From Methanobrevibacter thaueri (GTDB taxonomy: Archaea; Methanobacteriota; Methanobacteria; Methanobacteriales; Methanobacteriaceae), in NCBI RefSeq assembly GCF_015062915.1, contig NZ_SUTJ01000007.1:39712-103711 (forward strand): a DNA stretch of 64,000 nucleotides, in the 5' to 3' direction. The translations under genes were made by a program, and so were the position numbers. Positions 49,636 to 59,399 of this stretch are shown here, piece after piece. Every line of letters starts with the position of its first letter. Positions within the stretch are counted from its first letter, which is position 1. The notes beneath the pieces were generated by a model. That model was not told the DNA's origin and did no database searches. It saw nothing but the letters and a program-made list of their open reading frames with translations.

Positions 49636-50628
49636 AACATTGTTTATTACATTTTGTGGGTTTCCAAGAGCATATATTGCATCAATGAATGTTGGGTATG
49701 TTGCATGCAATACGAAGATGTAAACAAGATAGTAGATAACCACTAGAATAACAATTATCAAGATGATTGTTAAAAGAATATCTACAGCACCCATAGGCTC
49801 TTTTTCATCCTTATAGTTTAAGTTGTGGATGCTTTCATCTTCATCTTTTTTAGCTCTTCTGCCTCTTCTACCTTTTTTACCTTCTTGTTCTGCTAAAATT
49901 TCAGCTCTGATTCTTGCTTCCATTTCTTCAGGGGTTTCAGGTCTTGAAGGTTTTTGTTCAAGAACTGGTTCTTCAGGTCTTGGCTGGTATGGACGTCTGG
50001 TTAGGGAACCGAATTCCTCTTCGTCTTTTGCCAATTGTTCACCTAAAGGAACTTCAGCTTCATCAAAGTATAAGTCATCGAGATACTTTTCATATTTGTC
50101 TTCTAGTTCAACTCTTGCACTGGTTGGTGCAGGTTCATAAGAGTGATCAGGATAAATAAAATCTTGAGCTTTGTCAACAGGTTGTGTTGCAACTTCAGGT
50201 TCATATTCGTTTTGAGCAATTTGTGGTTGAGGCTCTACTTGCACTTGCTGTGCTTCGGAATCACTTATATAGGATGATTCAAGACCTCCGGAATATTCAA
50301 TATTATCCTTTATGTTGTATGGGGAATCGTCACTAATTTGTTTTATCTCATGAGTAGGTACGATTTCTTCTGCTTGAGGTTCGTAGATGTTTTCCTCAAC
50401 AGGCTGTTTGTTAAGTCTTGCAGGTTCGCTTCTGACTGGTTCTTTAGCAGCAACGGTTTGAGGTTCTTGTTGAGATTTGTTGTCTATTCCGAGACCTACA
50501 ATTTTTTCTAGACATTCTTTACAGTATATTTTTCCAGCAATCTCTAATCCGCATTCTTTACAAATTGATTTTCCACATATTGCACATTGATCTGTGCCGT
50601 CTCTTTCAGGATGATAATAGCATTCCAT
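49612..50628 (-). CDS. B-box zinc finger membrane protein
   Basis: 338 residues in three parts. An N-terminal cross-brace zinc finger has cysteines and a histidine in CYYHPERDGTDQCAICGKSICKECG and KIYCKECLEKI. A long low-complexity acidic region rich in Pro, Gln and Glu (about 45-255) contains a basic patch GKKGRRGRRAKK. A hydrophobic helix lies at about 283-310 (AVDILLTIILIIVILVVIYYLVYIF). Function unknown. The layout suggests a membrane-anchored scaffold with a cytoplasmic zinc head. Confidence 0.75.
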   Translation of the reverse strand: MECYYHPERDGTDQCAICGKSICKECGLEIAGKIYCKECLEKIVGLGIDNKSQQEPQTVAAKEPVRSEPARLNKQPVEENIYEPQAEEIVPTHEIKQISDDSPYNIKDNIEYSGGLESSYISDSEAQQVQVEPQPQIAQNEYEPEVATQPVDKAQDFIYPDHSYEPAPTSARVELEDKYEKYLDDLYFDEAEVPLGEQLAKDEEEFGSLTRRPYQPRPEEPVLEQKPSRPETPEEMEARIRAEILAEQEGKKGRRGRRAKKDEDESIHNLNYKDEKEPMGAVDILLTIILIIVILVVIYYLVYIFVLHATYPTFIDAIYALGNPQNVINNVLTPQPQV

Positions 50629-50702
50629 AAATTACACTCTCATAACGAATTTAATAATATATAATATAGTTATATATGTTTTTTTTATTTATATAAAAGT
50701 TT

Positions 50703-50933
50703 TCATGATTTTGTTTTGTTAATTATTTTTTCCACTACAATCTCTGAAGCGACCAAATCATCAACGGTTGCTAAAAAACTTCCTAACTTTGAGCTATTGA
50801 CAGTATATGTAATCTGATTTTCATTTAAATAAGATTCTAGGTAGTTTTCATTGTCAACCTCTAATGAATCAAAAACCAGTTCTGCATCATTTTCAGTATT
50901 GTATGTGAAGATAATTTCACCAGTGATTTTCAT
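50703..50933 (-). CDS. KEOPS complex Pcc1-like protein
   Basis: 76 residues. The pattern MKITGEIIFTYNTENDAELVFDSLEVDN, then a short strand pair and SSKLGSFLATVDDLVAS, matches the small Pcc1 family, which dimerises Kae1 in the tRNA t6A complex. The protein is at the lower end of the family size and has no other KEOPS gene beside it. A degenerate paralogue is possible. Confidence 0.7.
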   Translation of the reverse strand: MKITGEIIFTYNTENDAELVFDSLEVDNENYLESYLNENQITYTVNSSKLGSFLATVDDLVASEIVVEKIINKTKS

Positions 50934-50991
50934 AAAATATATTATGTTATTGTTATCTAAAATAATTTTGTGGTAAAATATCGAAAATATG

Positions 50992-51093
50992 GTAACCTTT
51001 ATTAATGACTTAATTAATATATTTAAGTATTCTATTATATTACGATATAATTTATTATATAGCTATTGTTGGAAAATTACTATTTTTAGCTAT
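50992..51093 (+). promoter_or_regulatory. rpl10e promoter and structured leader
   Basis: GGTAACCTTTATTAA (50991-51005) shares the GTAACCTTTAT string with the mvh promoter. Downstream, ATTATAT (51034-51040) pairs with ATATAAT (51045-51051) around TACG, and ATAGCTA (51059-51065) pairs with TAGCTAT (51087-51093). The first stem lies near the expected transcript start. The leader is about 105 bases. Confidence 0.4.
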
Positions 51094-51135
51094 TTTTAAT
51101 TAAAAACATCTTATGTTTATTTCGGAGGAATAATA

Positions 51136-51618
51136 ATGGTTCGTGCTTACACAAGAAAAGAATATATTAGAAAAAACCCAAATTCAAGGATCGTACAATA
51201 CGATATGGGTAACTTAAAAGAAGAATTTCCAGTATCATTAAGTTTAGCTGTTAAAAAACCAGCTCAAATCAGACACAACTCTTTAGAAGCTGCTAGGGTT
51301 GCTTCTAACAGGTTAATGCAAAGGGCTGCAGGAAGAATGGGATACCACTTAAAATTAAGAGTATACCCTCACCAAATCGTAAGGGAAAACCCAATGGCAA
51401 CCGGTGCAGGTGCGGATAGGGTACAAAGTGGTATGAGAAACGCTTTTGGTAAACCTATTTCAGTTGAAGCTATCGTTAAGAAAAACCAAAGGATTATTAC
51501 CATTGACTGTAACGCTAAAAACTTTGAAGAAGCTAAAGTCGCACTCAAAAGAGCAGGCATGAAAATGCCAGTTCCATGTAAAATCGTAGTCGACAAAGGC
51601 GCAGAATTAATTAAATAA
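51136..51618 (+). CDS. rpl10e: Ribosomal protein L10e (uL16)
   Basis: 160 residues, archaeal/eukaryal form of bacterial L16, at the tRNA-binding face of the large subunit. [41 protein letters not shown] and [25 protein letters not shown] are characteristic. A monocistronic unit with GGAGG before the ATG and a palindromic terminator. Codon choice is highly biased, as for an abundant protein. Confidence 0.97.
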   Translation: MVRAYTRKEYIRKNPNSRIVQYDMGNLKEEFPVSLSLAVKKPAQIRHNSLEAARVASNRLMQRAAGRMGYHLKLRVYPHQIVRENPMATGAGADRVQSGMRNAFGKPISVEAIVKKNQRIITIDCNAKNFEEAKVALKRAGMKMPVPCKIVVDKGAELIK

Positions 51619-51654
51619 TATTATTTAATTAATCTTTTTTTACTCTTTTTTTCA
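51606..51654 (+). terminator. Palindromic terminator of rpl10e containing the stop codon
   Basis: 51606-51633 is a perfect 28-base palindrome whose left half reads ATTAATTAAATAAT. It contains the TAA stop (51616-51618) and is followed by C and seven T. The palindrome has no unpaired centre, so about 12 bp would form with a tight loop. Confidence 0.65.
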
Positions 51655-51792
51655 TTAACCAATTTTTCATTTACTTTTTTTCAAATTTTTTTTCATTAAA
51701 TATTTAAACATAGAAAAATAAATTAAAATATAATATTGGCTAATTAGTTTTATGTCAATGTAAGAATATTTTCAATCCAAGAGGTCAATCTC

Positions 51793-54069
51793 ATGTATGT
51801 AAAAAAATTTGAGGAATTAGATAAGAATGATATTGGAATTGCTGGAGGAAAAGGAGCTAATTTAGGCGAATTGACTCAAGCAGGTATTCCAGTACCACCA
51901 GGTTTTGTTGTAACTGCGCAAGCTTACGAATACTTCATGGAAGAAGCTGGAATTAATGATAAAGTCATGGAAATTCTTGATCAAATTGATGTCAACGACA
52001 CAAAACAACTTCAGGAAGCTGCTGAAGAAATCAAGAAGATAATCATTGATTCACCTATTCCTGACGATTTGGTAATGTTCATCCGTGAATACTACAACGA
52101 ACTCTGTCAAAGGGTCGATGAAGACGACACAGATGTTGCAATCAGATCATCCGCTACTGCAGAAGACTTGCCTGAAGCATCATTTGCAGGTCAACAAGAT
52201 ACTTTCCTTCACGTATCTGGTGATGATGAAGTAATCGAATACATTAGGAAATGTTGGGCATCATTATTTGAAGCAAGAGCAATCTTTTATAGGGAAGAAA
52301 ACAACTTTGAACATTCCAAAGTATACATTGCTGTTGTTGTTCAAAAAATGGCTATTGCAGACAAGGCTGGTGTAATGTTTACAGTAAACCCTTCAACCGG
52401 TGAAGAAATTGCATTGATTGAAGGATCATGGGGACTTGGTGAATCAGTTGTATCTGGTGACGTAACCCCTGATAACTATCAAGTTGACAAAAAGAATAAC
52501 GAAATCATCAATGTTACAATCAGTGACAAAAAAGTCATGTACACAAATGATGAAAACGGTACCAGTGTAAAAGTTGAAGTTCCAGAAGATAAAAGAAAAG
52601 AAAGAGTTTTATCTGACGAAGAGCTAATTGAATTGACCGAAATGGGTAAAACAGTTCAAGCTCACTATGGTGAACCAATGGACACTGAATGGGCATTTGA
52701 AAAAGACATGTTATTCTTATTACAAGCAAGACCAATCACAACCTTAGGAGACACAGTTGAAGATGCTGAAGATGAAGCTTCCGATTTAGGTGATGTTCTG
52801 GTAAGAGGTCTTGGAGCAAGTCCTGGAATGGCATCCGGTAAAGTCAAAATCGTTTTAGACATTGACGAATTGGATAAAATCAAAGATGGAGACATCATGG
52901 TTACAACAATGACCACTCCTGACATGGTTCCTGCTATGAAAAGGGCAAGCGGTATTGTAACCGATGAAGGTGGAGTAACCTGCCACGCTTCCATTATTTC
53001 CCGTGAACTCGGAATTCCTTGTGTTGTAGGAACAGGTGATGCTACAACAACCTTAAAAGAAAACGATGGTGTTACCTTAGACGGTAAAAAAGGATTAGTA
53101 TTTGATGGAATCTCTGAAACCAAAGAAGAGCCAGTGGCTGTTGCAGGTGCTGTTGAAGCTGCTCCAATCATCACTGTGACTGAAGTTAAAGCTAATGTAA
53201 GTATGCCTGAAGCTGCTGAAAAGGCTGCAGCAACAGGAGCAGATGGTGTTGGACTTTTAAGAACAGAACACTTAATGTTAACCTCAGGTATTCACCCAGG
53301 TAAATTCATTGCTGATGGAAGGGAAGATGAATTGATCGATACAATTGCAGACAACGTTCAAATTGTAGCAGATGCATTCTATCCAAAACCAGTATGGTAC
53401 AGAACCTTAGACGCGCCAACAGATGAATTTATCACATTAGAAGGTGGAGAAAACGAACCTAGAGAACATAACCCAATGCTTGGTTGGAGAGGTATCAGAA
53501 GAGAACTAGACCAACCTGAAATCCTCAAATGTGAATTCAAAGCTATTAAAAAGTTACACGAAAAAGGATACACAAACATTGGTATTATGATTCCATTGTC
53601 ACAAAGTCCTGAAGAGCTTAAAAAAGCAAAAGCACTTTGTTCTGAAGTTGGATTCGAACCTCACAAAGACGTTGACTTCGGTATGATGGTAGAAATTCCG
53701 GCAGCTGCAATCATGATTGACGAGTACATTAAAGTTGGTATCGACTTTGTAAGTTTAGGAACCAACGACTTGACTCAATACACTCTTGCAGTTGACAGAA
53801 ACAACGAGTTTGTAGCAAAACACTACTCAGAAGAACACCCTGCAGTAATGAAACTGATTGAAAGAACAATCAGAAAATGTGCTGAAGCAGGTGTTACCTG
53901 CAGTATCTGTGGTCAAGCAGGCAGTGTGCCTCACATTGTTGAAAAACTTGTTGAGTTTGGAATTACAAGCGTATCATCAAATACTGATGCTATTGCTGAT
54001 GTGAGAAAAACTGTTGCTCGTGCTGAGCAAAAAATTATTCTTGATGCTGCTCGTAAGCGCTTAGAATAA
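51793..54069 (+). CDS. ppsA: Phosphoenolpyruvate synthase
   Basis: 758 residues. Converts pyruvate and ATP to PEP, AMP and phosphate, the entry to gluconeogenesis from acetyl-CoA-derived pyruvate. An N-terminal ATP-binding domain (GGKGANLGELTQAG, RSSATAEDLPEASFAGQQDTFL), the swivelling phosphohistidine domain (GGVTCHASIISRELGIPCVVG, about residues 395-415) and the C-terminal PEP/pyruvate barrel (GLLRTEHLML, SLGTNDLTQYTLAVDRN, CSICGQAGS) are all intact. Monocistronic. Confidence 0.97.
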   Translation: MYVKKFEELDKNDIGIAGGKGANLGELTQAGIPVPPGFVVTAQAYEYFMEEAGINDKVMEILDQIDVNDTKQLQEAAEEIKKIIIDSPIPDDLVMFIREYYNELCQRVDEDDTDVAIRSSATAEDLPEASFAGQQDTFLHVSGDDEVIEYIRKCWASLFEARAIFYREENNFEHSKVYIAVVVQKMAIADKAGVMFTVNPSTGEEIALIEGSWGLGESVVSGDVTPDNYQVDKKNNEIINVTISDKKVMYTNDENGTSVKVEVPEDKRKERVLSDEELIELTEMGKTVQAHYGEPMDTEWAFEKDMLFLLQARPITTLGDTVEDAEDEASDLGDVLVRGLGASPGMASGKVKIVLDIDELDKIKDGDIMVTTMTTPDMVPAMKRASGIVTDEGGVTCHASIISRELGIPCVVGTGDATTTLKENDGVTLDGKKGLVFDGISETKEEPVAVAGAVEAAPIITVTEVKANVSMPEAAEKAAATGADGVGLLRTEHLMLTSGIHPGKFIADGREDELIDTIADNVQIVADAFYPKPVWYRTLDAPTDEFITLEGGENEPREHNPMLGWRGIRRELDQPEILKCEFKAIKKLHEKGYTNIGIMIPLSQSPEELKKAKALCSEVGFEPHKDVDFGMMVEIPAAAIMIDEYIKVGIDFVSLGTNDLTQYTLAVDRNNEFVAKHYSEEHPAVMKLIERTIRKCAEAGVTCSICGQAGSVPHIVEKLVEFGITSVSSNTDAIADVRKTVARAEQKIILDAARKRLE

Positions 54070-54090
54070 TTTTATTCTTTCTTTTTTTTA
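54063..54090 (+). terminator. Hairpin terminator containing the ppsA stop codon
   Basis: AGAATA (54063-54068) pairs with TATTCT (54073-54078) with an ATTT loop; the TAA stop is at 54067-54069. A T-run follows. Confidence 0.6.
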
Positions 54091-54126
54091 TTTTTATTTT
54101 AATTTTAACGTGTTATAGGTTATTTT

Positions 54127-55284
54127 ATGGACGATATACCAATGGATAAACAGGATATTTTAAAGGAATTAGAAGAACTTCATAAGTTGGATTATGATTA
54201 TGCAGATGGCAGAATCCTCGGTTCAATGTGCACTGAAGCGCATCCATTTGCAAAGGAAGTTTACTGCAAGTTTTTAGACACCAACCTGGGAGATCCTGGA
54301 CTTTTCAAGGGAACAAAGCAAATTGAACAAAAAGTCGTACAGTCTATTGGTAAGTTGTTATCCCTGGATAATGCTTATGGCAATATTGTAACAGGCGGTA
54401 CTGAAGCGAATATCATGGCCATACGTGCTGCAAGAAATCATGCACGCAAATACAAGGGAATCGTTAATGGTGAAATAATCATTCCAGATTCTGCTCATTT
54501 TTCATTTAAGAAAGCTGCAGACATGCTGAACCTTAAGATTGTAGAGGCAAAATTGGATGATGGCTATAAGATTGATGTCGAATCCGTTAAGCAGGCCATT
54601 TCTGATAAGACAGTGGCTATTGTTGCCATTGCCGGAACCACTGAGCTGGGTTTAATAGATCCAATCGAGGAGATTTCAAAAATAGCTCATGAAAACAACA
54701 TATATTTCCATGTTGATGCTGCATTTGGAGGCTTTTCAATTCCATTTTTAAGGGAGATGGGTTATGATTTGCCGGTATTTGATTTTTCACTTGAGGGGGT
54801 TTGCTCAATAACAGTGGATCCTCATAAGATGGGTTTGGCTCCAATTCCTGCTGGTGGAATAATTTTCAGACGTGAGGAATACTTGGATGTGATGGCGGTT
54901 GATTCACCATACCTGACTGTCAAGACCCAATCAACTATTGTCGGAACTCGTTTGGGTGCATCATCTGCAGCAACTTATGCTATAATGAAATATTTCGGTA
55001 GGGAAGGATATTCAAAATTGGCTAAAACCTTAATGGACAACACTGAGTTTTTTGCTAATGCTTTAAAAGAAATAGGTTATGAAATAATCTGTGAACCTGA
55101 ACTGAATATCGTTGCATTTAACCATCCGGATATGGATGCTCACACTTTGGCTCAAAAATTAGAAGAATTGGATTGGAAAGTTTCAGTTGCAAAATGTCCA
55201 GTTGCAATCAGGGTAGTCTTAATGAATCATATAAAAAGAAAGCATTTAGAAGAATTGTTAGAAGATTTAAAAGAAATATTCTAA
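54127..55284 (+). CDS. mfnA: L-tyrosine decarboxylase (methanofuran synthesis)
   Basis: 385 residues, PLP group II decarboxylase. It makes tyramine for methanofuran and may also decarboxylate aspartate for Co[55 protein letters not shown] and the PLP lysine in [10 protein letters not shown] (about residue 235) are present. ATG at 54127; an in-frame ATG at 54142 is an alternative. The 3' end overlaps the convergent mptD gene by four bases. Confidence 0.94.
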   Translation: MDDIPMDKQDILKELEELHKLDYDYADGRILGSMCTEAHPFAKEVYCKFLDTNLGDPGLFKGTKQIEQKVVQSIGKLLSLDNAYGNIVTGGTEANIMAIRAARNHARKYKGIVNGEIIIPDSAHFSFKKAADMLNLKIVEAKLDDGYKIDVESVKQAISDKTVAIVAIAGTTELGLIDPIEEISKIAHENNIYFHVDAAFGGFSIPFLREMGYDLPVFDFSLEGVCSITVDPHKMGLAPIPAGGIIFRREEYLDVMAVDSPYLTVKTQSTIVGTRLGASSAATYAIMKYFGREGYSKLAKTLMDNTEFFANALKEIGYEIICEPELNIVAFNHPDMDAHTLAQKLEELDWKVSVAKCPVAIRVVLMNHIKRKHLEELLEDLKEIF

Positions 55285-55652
55285 TCTTCTATGTTTTCAA
55301 CATACATTAATGGATAGTTTAATTCTTCTATGAATTCAATGCGAATTATTGCCTTAACGTTTTCTACTTTTGTATGGATTTTAACGTCAAGCATGTCACC
55401 AGTAAGTGAAGTGTAGTCGAATTCGGTCATTGACTCTTCAAGTTTGTCAAATCTGATTTCAACTTCAACATCCTCGATTGCAGGCTGCAGTTTTAAAGAT
55501 TCCTCCATGCTTGTTTCCAAACTTTTTTTGGTCTCTTTATTAACTGGAGTTCCCACAAATTGATGGAATAATGCTCCCATACTGATTGCGCCTTCAAATA
55601 TGGCTCTTTCTCTCGTGGTTATGTTTGAAAAGTATTCTTTATCAACGTCCAT
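55281..55652 (-). CDS. mptD: Archaeal dihydroneopterin aldolase (DUF381 type)
   Basis: 123 residues. [30 protein letters not shown] is the family signature. The enzyme cleaves 7,8-dihydroneopterin to 6-hydroxymethyl-dihydropterin in methanopterin synthesis. It is the last gene of a minus-strand set with the sortase, whose stop overlaps this start by one base, although no functional link between them is apparent. mptA is at 14895-15839. Confidence 0.82.
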   Translation of the reverse strand: MDVDKEYFSNITTRERAIFEGAISMGALFHQFVGTPVNKETKKSLETSMEESLKLQPAIEDVEVEIRFDKLEESMTEFDYTSLTGDMLDVKIHTKVENVKAIIRIEFIEELNYPLMYVENIED

Positions 55653-56371
55653 TATAATCCTCCGTTTAGGAAATTAATCTTGTCGTATATGATCTCTGAT
55701 GGTATTGGACTTATGCAGCAGAAGAACAGAACTGCTGATATTATTATCACTGTAGCGAAAATGTATATCCTATTTTCTATCGGATATAGGAATGTGAATA
55801 TCAATCCAATCACTAGGAATATTGCAGAGATTATCCATGCATTTGACGCCTGAGGGTTGTTTTGGAGAGCTTCAGTGTTTAGCTCATTTATTTGTGACAC
55901 TTCACCCTGTACGATGAGCCTGTTTTCTGTTGACCCAATTGGGTCGCAAGTGATTAGGTAGGCTGTATTTCCATCTCCTCCACTCAATTGGTAAGTGGCA
56001 GGCACGATTTTAGTGTCCACTACTGTATATTGAACTTCCCCGATGCCCGGCCATTCCAATAGGAATGTGTCTCCAATTGAAAGCTCGTTCAACCTTAGGA
56101 ATGGTGAACCCTGAAGGGTTCTATGGCCGAACAATGCAACATAATTCTGTGTAGGGATGTTTTCCCCTGGATCGCTCAAAACGCCTAGATTTAATGATTC
56201 CGTATTAATCTTTTCATCAACACCGATTGATGGGATTATTATCTTGGGAGTGTCGATATTCTGTTCAACAAGTGTCTTTGTTGAGAAATAGTTCACTTCT
56301 CCCATTGCATATAATCCGATTATCAGCAAACAGATTATGACAATTATTGTTGAAATTGTAGGGTTTTTCAT
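55652..56371 (-). CDS. Sortase (cysteine transpeptidase) with three membrane helices
   Basis: 239 residues. An N-terminal membrane anchor (about 6-22) is followed by the sortase barrel with the catalytic triad visible: His83 in LFGHRT, Cys142 in YLITCDP and Arg151 in ENRLIVQG. Two C-terminal helices (about 175-195 and 203-222) are extra compared with classic sortase A. Sortases join surface proteins to cell-wall or pilin amines. Here a pseudomurein-linked substrate is plausible but none is adjacent. It is downstream of a DUF515-like membrane protein and coupled to mptD. Confidence 0.88.
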   Translation of the reverse strand: MKNPTISTIIVIICLLIIGLYAMGEVNYFSTKTLVEQNIDTPKIIIPSIGVDEKINTESLNLGVLSDPGENIPTQNYVALFGHRTLQGSPFLRLNELSIGDTFLLEWPGIGEVQYTVVDTKIVPATYQLSGGDGNTAYLITCDPIGSTENRLIVQGEVSQINELNTEALQNNPQASNAWIISAIFLVIGLIFTFLYPIENRIYIFATVIIISAVLFFCCISPIPSEIIYDKINFLNGGL

Positions 56372-56407
56372 AATATCTCATTTGTCAAATCTAATATAAT
56401 ACTTTTC

Positions 56408-57583
56408 TTAATTTTGGTATGTTGAGCTGATTTCTTTCACCATCCAGTCAGGCGCTTCTGATGTTGGGATTGTCAACACTATATCGTCCATGTTGTTCAA
56501 TACATAATTGACCTTATCCTGAGGTGTTTCAATCAAAAGCATGTACTGTGCATCCAAATCACCCAGATTGATTTGGCGTTCATAGTTTGAAAGCTTAACT
56601 CCATAATCCTTAAGCATGTCAAAAGTCTCATTCTCATCATAGCCATTTGCAATGGCTCCCTTTATCATTTCCAAAACGTCTGATGAAAATCCCTTAGTGT
56701 TTTCATGGGGATTGGTGTTGTTTCCCTTAACAATCATTTTTGTTTTTGAGTACTCAGAATCGATGTCGCCGTTTTCCTCATATCTCATTATCGAAAGGAC
56801 TGTGCATCCGCTTATTTCGGGTGAGGTGCTGTTTGAGGTGTAGTTGTCTGCTGTTGAATTGTGGTTGTTGTATATGTCAACGACACTTCCAACGCTTACA
56901 AGTCCAGCTCCTGCCTGAAGCCTTGAAATGAGTATTGGCACTGAAACGGTGTTCGGTTCCTCAAACTTGATTTTTGAAAGGATTATGGCATCATTCTCAT
57001 TTAGGATTTTTGTTGCTTGTGAAATCGGCATGATGGTGTTTTTGCTTTCGTTTTCATAAACGGCCATTGTCCGGTTGTATTTGTCCTGGTTTGTTGCGAT
57101 TGATTTTTTATGGAAGGATTTCCAATCCTTTGTTGCGGGAGTGAGGATGTTGATTGTTTCTATCTCTTCTGGACTGTGTGCGTCATTGATTTTGCTTTCA
57201 AGCATCATTGCATTTGGGGATGTTGTCAATGCTCCTGAGTATAGGTCATGAAGCTCGTTGAGCTTTGTTGTCTTTGCAAGGGACAATTGCTCCTGTGACG
57301 GTTCATAGATTATGAAATAATATGCTGAAATTACTAACGTGATTATAATTATTGTTGTAATTATAACTCCGATTTTTCTTTTTTGCTCGTCATCGCTTAT
57401 GCTGGTTGTTTTTGGAGATAGGTAAACTCCTAATTTGTGATTCAGCTTTTTCAATGGTGATAATTCATCATCCTCTTCTTCTTTTTTGGCAGGTTTTGGA
57501 AAGTCTTGTGAAATCTGTCTTCTCAATTCCTGAGTTTCCTCAAAACCTCTTGGTCGTAATGGATCTCGTGGTCGGTCATTCAT
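56408..57583 (-). CDS. Membrane protein of unknown function, DUF515-like
   Basis: 391 residues. A charged N-terminus (RPRDPLRPRGFEETQELRRQ, then EEEDDE) precedes one membrane helix (about 71-92, GVIITTIIIITLVISAYYFII). The large external domain contains VSVPILISRLQAGAGLVSVGSVVDIYN (about 215-241), which resembles the SAF-type element of pilus assembly proteins, and several N-glycosylation-like NxS/T sites. I think it is the archaeal DUF515 family but cannot confirm it. It is 36 bases upstream of the sortase on the same strand. Confidence 0.65.
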   Translation of the reverse strand: MNDRPRDPLRPRGFEETQELRRQISQDFPKPAKKEEEDDELSPLKKLNHKLGVYLSPKTTSISDDEQKRKIGVIITTIIIITLVISAYYFIIYEPSQEQLSLAKTTKLNELHDLYSGALTTSPNAMMLESKINDAHSPEEIETINILTPATKDWKSFHKKSIATNQDKYNRTMAVYENESKNTIMPISQATKILNENDAIILSKIKFEEPNTVSVPILISRLQAGAGLVSVGSVVDIYNNHNSTADNYTSNSTSPEISGCTVLSIMRYEENGDIDSEYSKTKMIVKGNNTNPHENTKGFSSDVLEMIKGAIANGYDENETFDMLKDYGVKLSNYERQINLGDLDAQYMLLIETPQDKVNYVLNNMDDIVLTIPTSEAPDWMVKEISSTYQN

Positions 57584-57643
57584 TTTGATTACTCCTATAT
57601 TTTCGGTAATGATGGTTAATTTAATTAGTAGGAGTAAGGTGTC

Positions 57644-58339
57644 TCATCTTTTAATTAAATTAATTATCAGGTAGTATAGACAGAACAGCAGCAATATGAT
57701 TGCAGGCAGGTTGATGTTGTATATGACCAGTTTCACTTGCAATATCAAAAGCAATATCAGGGCTGCTGATATGGCAATAATCGGGATATTGTCGAATTTA
57801 GGATATTGGCGGTTGCACACCATCAGAAGTGATACAACAATACTCAATAACAATGCGACATAAGGATTGAACAATCCGCTTAAATAGAATGTTGCCAATA
57901 TGAAGGATATTCCAGGGATTGGAAATCCAATGAATCCTTTGGTTTCAATCTTTTCAGCTATCACATTATATCTTGTTAATCTTAAAACGCCACAGATAAC
58001 AATCAATAAGCTAACCAACAGCACTATTATTTGATAAAAGCCGGGAGTGGTGTTAATGCTGCAATACAGGAATATCGCCGGTGCAACTCCAAATGAAATG
58101 GCATCGGATAGGGAATCGATATTTTTTCCAAATCCCCAATCATCCTGTCTGTTTGTTTTTCGTGCTACCCAACCATCAATTGAGTCAAATATGATTGCAA
58201 TGATCATGAGGATTGCTGCCAGTTCGAGATTTCCATTTATCGAACTTATGATTGACAGGAATCCGGAACACATATTTAGTAGGGATATGATGTCTGATAC
58301 TGCTATAAAACTTTTCATGTCAGTTTCCATATTACTCAT
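57644..58339 (-). CDS. pssA: Archaetidylserine synthase (CDP-alcohol phosphatidyltransferase)
   Basis: 231 residues, integral membrane enzyme with about seven helices. The CDP-alcohol motif DGxxAR...GxxxDxxxD is present in IDGWVARKTNRQ and FGKNIDSLSDAISFGVAP (about residues 50-85). It links serine to CDP-archaeol for membrane lipid synthesis. Alone on the minus strand, divergent from the 58759 gene across a 419-base gap. Confidence 0.92.
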   Translation of the reverse strand: MSNMETDMKSFIAVSDIISLLNMCSGFLSIISSINGNLELAAILMIIAIIFDSIDGWVARKTNRQDDWGFGKNIDSLSDAISFGVAPAIFLYCSINTTPGFYQIIVLLVSLLIVICGVLRLTRYNVIAEKIETKGFIGFPIPGISFILATFYLSGLFNPYVALLLSIVVSLLMVCNRQYPKFDNIPIIAISAALILLLILQVKLVIYNINLPAIILLLFCLYYLIINLIKR

Positions 58340-58758
58340 ATTTTAACTCCAGTATTACATTTCACATTATCTTTTATTAATGTTGGCTTGCCTTCTGATT
58401 CATTTTCCGACAATAATAATCTTTTTAGTATTCATATGTTATTTTTCATTCATATGAAACATTCATATATTTTATTATTTGCTTATTCCCTTATGTAATT
58501 TTTGTTTTTCATGTATTGGGGGCTTTATTATTTTAAAAATTATTTTTTCAACAATATTTTTTAAAAAATCCGTTAAAAGATAAAATATATATAATAATAT
58601 TTTTAATAAATATTAATTGTTAGACTTTAAATAAATGCAGTAAATCTTAAATTTATTGGCTAATTTAAAGGTATTTTCCTTATTTGGCTTAATATTTTTA
58701 TTTAAATCTGCTATTTATATTGGGGACTAATTTATATTGATAAATCGTGAGTAGTTAA
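58340..58758. promoter_or_regulatory. 419-base divergent intergenic region with repeated ATTCATATG
   Basis: No supportable gene. ATTCATAT occurs at 58430, 58448 and 58461 (the first two continue with G, the third with A). The middle copy is part of the palindrome TTCATATGAA (58449-58458). TATTTATATTGG near 58709-58718 and AATTTATATTG near 58729-58739 are TATA candidates for the 58759 gene. The rest is A/T-rich without clear structure. Confidence 0.4.
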
Positions 58759-59397
58759 ATGATAGAAGATAATATACGTGTTCTTAGACAAGCTGCAAGG
58801 ATTTCATCCGATGGAACCAATAAAATTGAGAAAAACTGGTGTGTCATTGCAGGGAATGTTGATTTGATTGATGCCATGGCATATAAGGCTATTGCATCCA
58901 ATCATAACGTTAAAATATTGTTCAGGGAACATGTAATCCTTAAAGAAGGTAAACTTGATAAGAAATTTGATTTTATCATGCTTTATGGAAACACTTTAAT
59001 CCTTAACGATTTTAAAAATGAGGCTCACAAACGTGGTGGAGCATATATAGAAGTGGCGAAGGAATATCTCAACACTGAACCTAATCTCATGGTGCTTGTT
59101 GCTCCTGATGACGTAATCAGGAGAACCGTTACCGTCATTGAGAAATCCAAGATTCCCTTTGCAATAATCAAGGAGTCTCAAACCACTAGTTTCATAGATA
59201 TTGATATAAATAATGAAGTCAAATTACCTAATTTCATTAAGTCTGCTTTAAAGCCATTCTACAATGCTAATGAAATTGTATTGTCTGCAATTTTAATTTC
59301 CGTTGAGAAAGATGGTGATGTTGGAAAAGTTCAAAGTATAGCTACATCTAATAAGATTTTCGTTATCGATTTTAGAGACATTGTAACGGAGGATTAA
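58759..59397 (+). CDS. Conserved protein of unknown function, coupled to mreB
   Basis: 212 residues, soluble. The pattern of alternating strands and helices (WCVIAGNVDLIDAMAYKAIASNHNVKILF, FDFIMLYGNTLILNDF, NLMVLVAPDDVIRRTVTVIEKS) suggests a Rossmann-like fold, but I do not recognise the family or any catalytic motif. Its stop is two bases before the mreB start, and the mreB ribosome site (CGGAGGA) lies in its last codons, so the two proteins are probably made together. A role alongside MreB is inferred from position only. Confidence 0.75.
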   Translation: MIEDNIRVLRQAARISSDGTNKIEKNWCVIAGNVDLIDAMAYKAIASNHNVKILFREHVILKEGKLDKKFDFIMLYGNTLILNDFKNEAHKRGGAYIEVAKEYLNTEPNLMVLVAPDDVIRRTVTVIEKSKIPFAIIKESQTTSFIDIDINNEVKLPNFIKSALKPFYNANEIVLSAILISVEKDGDVGKVQSIATSNKIFVIDFRDIVTED

Positions 59398-59399
59398 TC

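Noticed and set aside
52665..53174. 169-codon minus-strand frame inside ppsA
   Set aside because: Antisense of conserved PEP synthase motifs, rich in Ser, Thr and Pro as shadow frames usually are, without a ribosome site.
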